Shown one piece after another: positions 7,720-12,943 of a stretch of 12,943 bases of DNA. Each line of letters starts with the position of its first letter. The stretch's first letter is position 1. A program made the position numbers and the translations under genes. The notes below the pieces were generated by a model, which did no database searches, was not told where the DNA came from, and saw only the letters and a list, made by a program, of their open reading frames with translations. Source of the DNA: JAAYJS01 sp964346185 (GTDB taxonomy: Bacteria; Bacillota; Clostridia; Eubacteriales; Eubacteriaceae). The DNA is taken from positions 1-12,943 of the forward strand of contig CAYFTR010000037.1 in assembly GCA_964346185.1 (NCBI GenBank), in the 5' to 3' direction.

Positions 7720-8760
7720 CTAAATAGGCATAGGCGGAATAATTTCCAGCCCCTCCTCCTCTTTTAAGTTGTACATTAAATTCATATTTTGAACTGCCTG
7801 TCCTGCAGCTCCTTTAACCATGTTGTCTAAAGCACCGACTGCTATCACACGTCCGGTACGTTTATCTAATTTTAAACCGATGTCGCAATAATTTGATCCT
7901 TTAACATATCGCGTTTGCGGCAAATCCTTTTCCCTTATTCTAACAAATGGTGAATCGCTATAAAAGTCTTGATAAATTTTATATAAATCTTTTTCTGAAA
8001 TTTTTTCGATTAATTTAGCGTAACAAGTTGCCAGAATGCCTCGGTTCATCGGTATTAGGTGGGGCGTAAAGATTAATTTTATATCTTCTTTATGGCAAAG
8101 GGACAACTCTTGCTCTATTTCCGGTGTGTGACGATGGGAAGCCAATTTATACGCCTTAACATTTTCGTTAACTTCACAATACAATTGATCGACGGAAAGT
8201 GACCGACCGGCTCCGGTTACACCTGATTTGGCATCGATGATTATGCTGTCGGTGTCAATCAATTTTTTATAAATCAACGGATATAATGTTAAAATTGAAC
8301 AGGTTGTGTAGCATCCGGGATTGGCAACTAAACGTGAATCTGCAATTGCTTCCTTATGTAACTCCGGTAAACCGTAGACCGCCTCGGATAATAATTTGGG
8401 GCTACCATGTTCCGCCTGATACCATTGAGTATAAATATTCAAATCATGAAGTCTGTAATCCGCACCCAAGTCGATTACTTTTACTTTTTCCAGTAAATCG
8501 CTATTTACTTGTTTCGATGCTAAGCCATGGGGTAAAGCAAAAAAGATGAGATCCGAGTCTTCAGCTATTTTATTCAAATCGTTATCGATACAATTTTTAT
8601 CTACGATATTCTGATAGTTTCCATATATTTCATTATAAGGTTGGCCAACATAGGATCTGGATACCAAATGTTTGATGACTACTTTACGATGCCCGGATAA
8701 CAAGCGAACCAATTCCTGTCCGGCATAACCTGTACTGCCAATTACCGATACACTTATCAT
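7720..8760 (-). CDS. argC: N-acetyl-gamma-glutamyl-phosphate reductase
   Basis: A 346-residue NADPH-dependent dehydrogenase that reduces acetylglutamyl phosphate to the semialdehyde. The dinucleotide loop is GSTGYAGQELVRLL (8-21). The catalytic cysteine is C150 in VANPGCYTT. The general base is the histidine cluster in SHRHTPEIEQ (208-217). KSGVTGAGR (178-186), just after the cysteine domain, is the conserved substrate loop. Length is standard. The ATG at 8760 has AAAGGAGA at 8766-8773, a good RBS. It is the first gene of argCJBD, with a consensus promoter and two ARG boxes immediately upstream, so arginine repression is expected. Confidence 0.97.
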   Translation of the reverse strand: MISVSVIGSTGYAGQELVRLLSGHRKVVIKHLVSRSYVGQPYNEIYGNYQNIVDKNCIDNDLNKIAEDSDLIFFALPHGLASKQVNSDLLEKVKVIDLGADYRLHDLNIYTQWYQAEHGSPKLLSEAVYGLPELHKEAIADSRLVANPGCYTTCSILTLYPLIYKKLIDTDSIIIDAKSGVTGAGRSLSVDQLYCEVNENVKAYKLASHRHTPEIEQELSLCHKEDIKLIFTPHLIPMNRGILATCYAKLIEKISEKDLYKIYQDFYSDSPFVRIREKDLPQTRYVKGSNYCDIGLKLDKRTGRVIAVGALDNMVKGAAGQAVQNMNLMYNLKEEEGLEIIPPMPI

Positions 8761-8784
8761 AACTGTCTCCTTTGGATGAAGTTT

Positions 8785-8815
8785 TTGACATTATATCCTT
8801 TTTTAAATGTATAAT
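8785..8815 (+). promoter_or_regulatory. Possible second, upstream promoter towards argG
   Basis: Perfect TTGACA (8785-8790) and perfect TATAAT (8810-8815) hexamers lie on the plus strand with a 19-base spacer, longer than the optimum. They interleave with the argC promoter elements on the other strand. A start near 8822 would give argG a leader of about 110 bases. The hexamers may be accidental in such AT-rich DNA. Confidence 0.3.
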
Positions 8816-8818
8816 CAA
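8790..8818 (-). promoter_or_regulatory. Promoter of argCJBD
   Basis: On the minus strand TTGATT (8818-8813) and a perfect TATAAT (8795-8790) are separated by 17 bases. Transcription should begin near 8783, about 22 bases before the argC start, just upstream of the RBS. The -35 element lies inside an ARG-box-like sequence (8808-8821), so a bound ArgR would block RNA polymerase. Confidence 0.75.
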
Positions 8819-8821
8819 CCG
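8808..8821. promoter_or_regulatory. ARG box 1 (ArgR/AhrC operator, weaker)
   Basis: TGTATAATCAACCG fits the symmetric ARG-box core TGNATN4ATNCA at 8 of 10 fixed positions; the left half is perfect. It covers the -35 of the argC promoter. Its centre is exactly 21 bp from ARG box 2, the spacing of paired boxes in characterised arg operators. Alone it would be weak evidence; the pairing and location support it. Confidence 0.55.
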
Positions 8822-8828
8822 TTAATTT

Positions 8829-8842
8829 TGAATAATTATTTA
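8829..8842. promoter_or_regulatory. ARG box 2 (ArgR/AhrC operator)
   Basis: TGAATAATTATTTA matches the core TGNATN4ATNCA at 9 of 10 fixed positions, with an all-A/T centre as in known boxes. It lies just upstream of the argC -35 and one 21-bp step from box 1, so one ArgR hexamer could grip both boxes on the same DNA face. Confidence 0.65.
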
Positions 8843-8872
8843 TTTATTTCAAGATAAATTTTCAAATATACA

Positions 8873-8901
8873 TTGATATACACTTTTTAATGGTGTATAA
8901 T
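8873..8901 (+). promoter_or_regulatory. Promoter of argGH
   Basis: TTGATA (8873-8878) and perfect TATAAT (8896-8901) are 17 bases apart. Transcription should start near 8908 and leave a short leader of about 26 bases before the argG ATG at 8934. The -10 is covered by a perfect-core ARG box. Confidence 0.8.
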
Positions 8902-8907
8902 CATTCA
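8894..8907. promoter_or_regulatory. ARG box 3, over the argG -10
   Basis: TGTATAATCATTCA matches all 10 fixed positions of TGNATN4ATNCA and continues into AG, so its right half ATTCAAG equals that of the Bacillus AhrC consensus. It overlaps the -10 and likely start site of argG, a position for simple repression. No convincing partner box exists 21 bp to either side. Confidence 0.7.
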
Positions 8908-8933
8908 AGTATCAGCATTGTATGGAGGAAATT

Positions 8934-10160
8934 ATGGATAAACAAAAAGTAATACTGGCCTATTCCGGCGGATTGGATACAACGGCAATTATACCATGGT
9001 TAAAAGAAACCTACGATTACGATGTTATCGCCGTATGTGTTGACGTCGGACAGGGAACGGAAATAGACGGTTTGGAGGAGCGTGCTCTCTCCAGCGGCGC
9101 ATCGAAATTATATATAGAAGATGTTACCGACGAATTTGTAGAAGACTATGTATGGCCAGCTTTAAAAGCCGATGCCATTTATGAAAAAAAATATTTATTG
9201 GGAACCTCTTTAGCTCGTCCCCTCATCGCAAAAGTTTTAGTAGATATTGCCCATAAAGAGGGTGCCGTTGCCATTTGTCACGGTGCTACGGGTAAAGGTA
9301 ACGACCAGGTTCGTTTTGAACTGGGTATCGGTGCCATCGATCCGCAACTGAAAATTATTGCTCCTTGGCGTATTTGGGATATCAAATCAAGGGAAGATGC
9401 CATGGATTATTGTATTCTTCATGACATCAAAGTAAATATGAGTAAGGATCAAAGCTATAGTCGTGACAGAAATATTTTACACATTAGCCACGAAGGTTTG
9501 GAATTGGAAGATCCTTCCCTCGAGCCGAACTACGAAAATTTATTAACTCTAACTAATACATTGGAGAACGCACCCGATGAAGCCGAATATATCACCCTAA
9601 CTTTTGAGGAAGGTGTTCCCGTTGCGGTAAACGGTAAAAAAATGACAGGACGGCAAATATTGGAAACCTGTAACAAAATCGGCGGTAAGCACGGTATCGG
9701 TATTGTCGATTTAATTGAAAATCGCGTCGTCGGTATGAAATCCAGAGGCATCTACGAAACCCCCGGCGGCACCATCCTTTACCATGCCCATGAAGAACTG
9801 GAACACATGTGCTTGGACAAGGATACCTACGCATTTAAACAACAAGCGGCGATTCAATTTGCGGAATTGGCCTATAACGGTCGTTGGTTTACGCCTTTGC
9901 GGGAAGCATTATCCGCTTTTGTCGACGAAACTCAAAAGGTTATTACCGGCGAAGTCAAATTAAAATTATATAAAGGTAACGTTTTGTTAGCATCGGTCGA
10001 TTCGCCCTACTCTTTATACAATGCGGAAATCGCCAGCTTTACCACCGGAGATATGTACAACCATCAAGATGCGGAAGGCTTTATAAATCTTTTCGGTTTA
10101 CCTTTAAAGGTCAGAGCGCTTATGAAAATGAGCCAAAAAGAAAGGAAATCCGATGAGTAA
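8934..10160 (+). CDS. argG: Argininosuccinate synthase
   Basis: A 408-residue enzyme that joins citrulline and aspartate using ATP. The N-terminal ATP pyrophosphatase loop is AYSGGLDTT (9-17). Further family motifs are YLLGTSLARPLIAK (87-100), CHGATGKGNDQVRFE (115-129) for citrulline/aspartate and ATP, and SYSRDRNILHIS near 174. The C-terminal dimerisation tail is intact. The ATG at 8934 is chosen because GGAGG (8924-8928) lies five bases upstream. An in-frame ATG at 8922 would put the RBS inside the gene and has no Shine-Dalgarno of its own. It is the first gene of the rightward operon, overlapping argH by eight bases, with an ARG box on its promoter. Confidence 0.97.
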   Translation: MDKQKVILAYSGGLDTTAIIPWLKETYDYDVIAVCVDVGQGTEIDGLEERALSSGASKLYIEDVTDEFVEDYVWPALKADAIYEKKYLLGTSLARPLIAKVLVDIAHKEGAVAICHGATGKGNDQVRFELGIGAIDPQLKIIAPWRIWDIKSREDAMDYCILHDIKVNMSKDQSYSRDRNILHISHEGLELEDPSLEPNYENLLTLTNTLENAPDEAEYITLTFEEGVPVAVNGKKMTGRQILETCNKIGGKHGIGIVDLIENRVVGMKSRGIYETPGGTILYHAHEELEHMCLDKDTYAFKQQAAIQFAELAYNGRWFTPLREALSAFVDETQKVITGEVKLKLYKGNVLLASVDSPYSLYNAEIASFTTGDMYNHQDAEGFINLFGLPLKVRALMKMSQKERKSDE

Positions 10161-11535
10161 AGCGTGGAGCGGTCGCTTTAATAAAACAACGGATTCCCTA
10201 ACTGACGATTTTAATTCTTCCATTCACTTTGATGCCCGTTTATATAAACAAGATATTCAGGGCAGCATGGCACACGTACAAATGCTGGGTAAGCAAAAAA
10301 TTCTCGAGGACTCCGAAGTAACACGTATACTGGAAGGGCTTAAAAGCATACTGGAAGATATCGAATCCGAAAAAATTACATTCGATATTCATATGGAAGA
10401 TATCCATATGAATATCGAAGCTCTGCTAACGGAACGCATCGGCGATATCGGTAAAAAACTCCACACCGGTCGCAGTCGTAACGATCAAGTCGCAACGGAT
10501 ATGCGCCTGTATATAAAAAAAGTCTGCACGGAACTTATAGAAATGATCAATGGTTTGGGACTCGGTTTACTATCCTTAGCAAAAGAGCATTCAGATACCG
10601 TTATGCCCGGATATACCCATTTACAACGAGCACAACCCGTTACCTTAGCCCATCACCTTTTAGCTTATACGGAAATGTTAAAGCGAGATGTTACCCGATT
10701 TAAACAAGTCTATCAGATGAGCGATACATCACCCTTAGGAGCCGGCGCGTTAGCCACCACTACCTACCCTCTCGACCGTTATTACACAGCAAACCTTTTG
10801 GGCTTTTCAACGATTTGTCAAAACTCTTTGGATGCCGTATCCGACAGAGATTTCTGCATTGATTTCTTAGAAGCGGCGGCGGTGTACATGATGCACTTAT
10901 CCCGTTTCTCAGAAGAGATTATTTTATGGTGTTCTTCGGAATTTCACTTTATTACTTTGGACGATGCGTATGCCACCGGTTCGAGTATTATGCCCCAAAA
11001 GAAAAACCCGGATATTGCCGAATTGGTTCGAGGCAAAACAGGACGCATTTATGGACATTTAATGGGTCTGTTAACGACTATGAAAGGTCTGCCCCTCGCC
11101 TATAATAAAGACATGCAGGAAGATAAGGAACCGGTCTTTGATACCGTAGATACACTGATGATGGTTACCCGTACCTTTAAACAAATGGTGACCACTATAG
11201 CCGTTCATCAGGACAACATGTTGGAAGCGGCAAAAGGCGGTTTTACAAATGCCACCGATGCGGCAGACTGGTTGGTTAAAAAAGGAGTTCCCTTCAGAGA
11301 TGCCCATGCCATTATCGGGAAATTGGTTTTTTACGCGCTGGAACAACAAAAAGACTTGAATGATTTGAGCTTGGAAGAGTACCAAAGTATCGACCCGATA
11401 TTTGACGAAACCATCTATCCTGCGATTGATATCAATAATTGTGTCAACGCCAGAAATATAATCGGCGGACCGGCAAAAGAAGCTACTTTGCGTGCCATTG
11501 CCATTAACGAAAAGTTTTTTAAGACTCTAGTGTAA
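10153..11535 (+). CDS. argH: Argininosuccinate lyase
   Basis: A 460-residue member of the fumarase/aspartase superfamily that splits argininosuccinate into arginine and fumarate. The signature loop GSSIMPQKKNPD (276-287) carries the catalytic serine. GYTHLQRAQP (153-162) supplies the threonine-histidine pair. HTGRSRNDQVATD (104-116) binds substrate. Length is normal. The ATG at 10153 lies inside the end of argG with AAAGGA about seven bases ahead, so translation is coupled. A long perfect inverted repeat sits in its coding sequence at residues about 77-89, listed separately. Confidence 0.97.
   Translation: MSKAWSGRFNKTTDSLTDDFNSSIHFDARLYKQDIQGSMAHVQMLGKQKILEDSEVTRILEGLKSILEDIESEKITFDIHMEDIHMNIEALLTERIGDIGKKLHTGRSRNDQVATDMRLYIKKVCTELIEMINGLGLGLLSLAKEHSDTVMPGYTHLQRAQPVTLAHHLLAYTEMLKRDVTRFKQVYQMSDTSPLGAGALATTTYPLDRYYTANLLGFSTICQNSLDAVSDRDFCIDFLEAAAVYMMHLSRFSEEIILWCSSEFHFITLDDAYATGSSIMPQKKNPDIAELVRGKTGRIYGHLMGLLTTMKGLPLAYNKDMQEDKEPVFDTVDTLMMVTRTFKQMVTTIAVHQDNMLEAAKGGFTNATDAADWLVKKGVPFRDAHAIIGKLVFYALEQQKDLNDLSLEEYQSIDPIFDETIYPAIDINNCVNARNIIGGPAKEATLRAIAINEKFFKTLV
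10381..10419. repeat. Perfect 17-bp inverted repeat inside argH
   Basis: The arm TTCGATATTCATATGGA (10381-10397) and its exact reverse complement (10403-10419) flank a five-base loop, AGATA. In mRNA this would be a 17-bp uninterrupted stem. It encodes a conserved stretch of ArgH (FDIHMEDIHMNIE) in which DIHM occurs twice. The protein repeat explains part of the symmetry but not its perfection, because wobble positions also match. Confidence 0.9.
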
Positions 11536-11631
11536 AACCAATCCCCTGCCACCGCTTTGACGCGGCAATGCAAAAACTTACATACCGTAAACTTTATACT
11601 TATAAGGGAATTTACTACCCATGGAGAAACT

Positions 11632-12666
11632 ATGATTTATTTTACCAGTGATTATACTGAAGGTGCTCACCCCGCCGTTTTAAAAACTTTGGAGCAAACT
11701 AACATGGAGCAAACGACGGGCTATCAGGAAGATATATATTGTGATGAAGCACGGGAGCTATTAAAAAAACGTTTAGGCTCCGACAGTCATGCCGTACATT
11801 TTTTTTCCGGCGGTACCTTGGCCAACTTAACCTTTATTACCCATGGGCTTAAAACTTATCAGGCCGTTATTTCTTGCGATACTGGCCATATCGCCGTTCA
11901 TGAAACCGGTGCCGTCGAAGCACGGGGACATAAAGTAATTGTTCGTCCCAACCAAAACGGCAAATTAACTCCCCAAGCTGTTCTCTCGGTCTTACAGGAA
12001 CACGGAAGCGATCACCACATGGTTCAGCCTAAAATGGTATATGTTTCTCAACCGACGGAATTGGGCACTGTATACTCTTTAAAAGAATTAATGGCCTTGA
12101 AAGCACTGTGCAAACATCATAACCTAATTTTTTACATGGACGGCGCGCGTTTCGCACAAGCACTTGCGGCAAAGGACAATACGGTATCTTGGAAAGATTT
12201 ACCGAAAATTTTTGATGCCTACTATATCGGAGCAACCAAATGCGGGGCATTATTCGGAGAAGCTCTGGTCATAGAAAATCAACATTTAGCGGAAAATTTT
12301 CATTATACCTTAAAGCAATGTGGCGGATTACTGGCTAAGGGACGTGCTTTAGGTTTGCAATTTATCGCTTTACTAAAAGATGATTTGTACGAATCTTTAG
12401 GTGCCCATGCGATTAAAAGAGCATGGCAATTGGATTGCCTTTTTAAAAAACACCATATTGACTTACTGGTCCCCACCGCTACCAACCAACTCTTTCCTAT
12501 TTTGGAGAACAAGCTTGCGGCAAGTTTATCCGAGTCCTTTGCTTTCCAAAAATGGGCAAACCACAGTCCCACCCATACCGTTTATCGTTTTGTAACCTCT
12601 TGGGCAACTCCGGAAAACCATATTGAAGCCTTAGCATTAAAATTGGAGGAAAGCCTTTGTCCGTAA
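11632..12666 (+). CDS. Low-specificity L-threonine aldolase-type PLP enzyme
   Basis: A 344-residue fold-type I PLP protein of the beta-eliminating lyase / threonine aldolase family, which splits threonine or allo-threonine to glycine and acetaldehyde. The internal aldimine lysine is K203 in YIGATKCGALFG. MDGARFAQAL carries D170 and R173, which contact the cofactor. SGGTLANL (about 59-66) binds the phosphate, and HIAVHETGA holds the histidine stacked over PLP. The ATG at 11632 has GGAG (11623-11626) five bases upstream; longer readings start at a TTG without an RBS and add unconserved residues. It follows argH by 96 bases on the same strand and may share its transcript. Substrate is inferred: relatives act on other beta-hydroxy amino acids, so no gene symbol is given. 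Confidence 0.85.
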   Translation: MIYFTSDYTEGAHPAVLKTLEQTNMEQTTGYQEDIYCDEARELLKKRLGSDSHAVHFFSGGTLANLTFITHGLKTYQAVISCDTGHIAVHETGAVEARGHKVIVRPNQNGKLTPQAVLSVLQEHGSDHHMVQPKMVYVSQPTELGTVYSLKELMALKALCKHHNLIFYMDGARFAQALAAKDNTVSWKDLPKIFDAYYIGATKCGALFGEALVIENQHLAENFHYTLKQCGGLLAKGRALGLQFIALLKDDLYESLGAHAIKRAWQLDCLFKKHHIDLLVPTATNQLFPILENKLAASLSESFAFQKWANHSPTHTVYRFVTSWATPENHIEALALKLEESLCP

Positions 12667-12943
12667 AAAAATATCGTTATATATTATTTGATTTAGATGA
12701 AACCTTATTTGATTTCAGAAAAAGTGAAACCGCAGCCATTACCAAAGCCTTTGCATACCACAACTTAACCATTAATGATGATATTGTACAAACCTACACT
12801 ACTTTGAATTTAAGGTTATGGAAAGATTTGGAAAATAAAAAAATAGAAAAAGAGGTTTTGGTTGTTAAACGTTTTGAATTACTTTTTGAAAAATACGGTA
12901 TCGATCGGAACCCCGCCGCATTCGAAAATGATTATCAACAAAT
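12657..12943 (+). CDS. YjjG/YfnB-type HAD hydrolase, probable nucleotidase (partial, runs off window)
   Basis: Ninety-five residues are present, starting at TTG 12657 with GGAGG (12645-12649) seven bases upstream, and overlapping the end of the aldolase gene by ten bases in another frame. The HAD motif I is FDLDETL, with nucleophile D12 and acid D14. The following cap segment (LFDFRKSETAAITKAF, then LNLRLWKDLENKKI and RFELLFEKYGI) closely follows the YjjG/YfnB subgroup. These dephosphorylate non-canonical pyrimidine nucleotides as house-cleaning enzymes. Motifs II-IV lie beyond the window, so the catalytic set cannot be checked. No ATG fits near the RBS, so the TTG start is well supported. 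Confidence 0.82.
   Translation, partial: MSVKKYRYILFDLDETLFDFRKSETAAITKAFAYHNLTINDDIVQTYTTLNLRLWKDLENKKIEKEVLVVKRFELLFEKYGIDRNPAAFENDYQQ

Noticed and set aside
8851..8864. Third ARG-box-like site, AAGATAAATTTTCA, upstream of argG
   Set aside because: Only about 7 of 10 core positions match, and its 22-bp distance from box 2 is off the usual step; likely chance in AT-rich DNA.
8922..8933. In-frame ATG four codons upstream of the chosen argG start
   Set aside because: It lies within the GGAGG ribosome binding site of the ATG at 8934 and has no such site of its own.
11552..11565. CCGC/GCGG hairpin after argH as a terminator
   Set aside because: The stem is only four base pairs and no T-run follows, so it does not look like an intrinsic terminator.
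11578..11606. Possible promoter TTACAT-17-TATAAG before the threonine aldolase gene
   Set aside because: The -35 matches only two of six consensus bases; not strong enough to report.

Overview
The window is a gene-dense stretch of bacterial chromosome. AT-rich DNA, strong GGAGG-type ribosome binding sites, some TTG starts and a V-type (not F-type) ATPase operon suggest a low-GC Firmicute, probably an anaerobic or fermentative Clostridia-like organism. The species cannot be named from the sequence alone. No mobile element, CRISPR array, tRNA or rRNA was seen, and no stretch over 300 bases lacks a gene.

Left part (1-4333, minus strand): the first five genes of a V-type ATPase operon in the order H(NtpF)-I-K-E-C. 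This is the order of the Enterococcus hirae ntp operon. Subunit C runs off the left edge, so the remaining subunits (F/NtpG, A, B, D) are expected just outside. A good sigma-A-type promoter lies upstream of the first gene. The proteolipid subunit carries every residue known to coordinate Na+ in the E. hirae enzyme, so this may be a sodium pump or sodium-motive ATPase.

Middle part (4402-8760, minus strand): argC-argJ-argB-argD, packed with 0-4 base gaps. They carry glutamate to N-acetylornithine and recycle the acetyl group through ArgJ. ArgB has the N-terminal extension and C-terminal signature typical of arginine-inhibited kinases.

Control region (8761-8933): a divergent, very AT-rich spacer holding back-to-back promoters for argCJBD (left) and argGH (right). 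ArgR/AhrC-type operators overlie both. Two boxes lie exactly 21 bp apart, centre to centre, at the argC promoter, and one perfect core sits on the -10 of argG.

Right part (8934-12943, plus strand): argG and argH (citrulline to arginine, 8-base overlap), then a threonine aldolase-type PLP enzyme and the start of a YjjG/YfnB-type HAD nucleotidase that runs off the right edge. argF and carAB are not in the window.

The functions are mostly textbook housekeeping; no new system was found. The points most worth checking are the ARG-box layout, a perfect 17-bp inverted repeat inside argH, the Na+-site signature in NtpK, and the absence of a visible terminator between argD and the ATPase operon.
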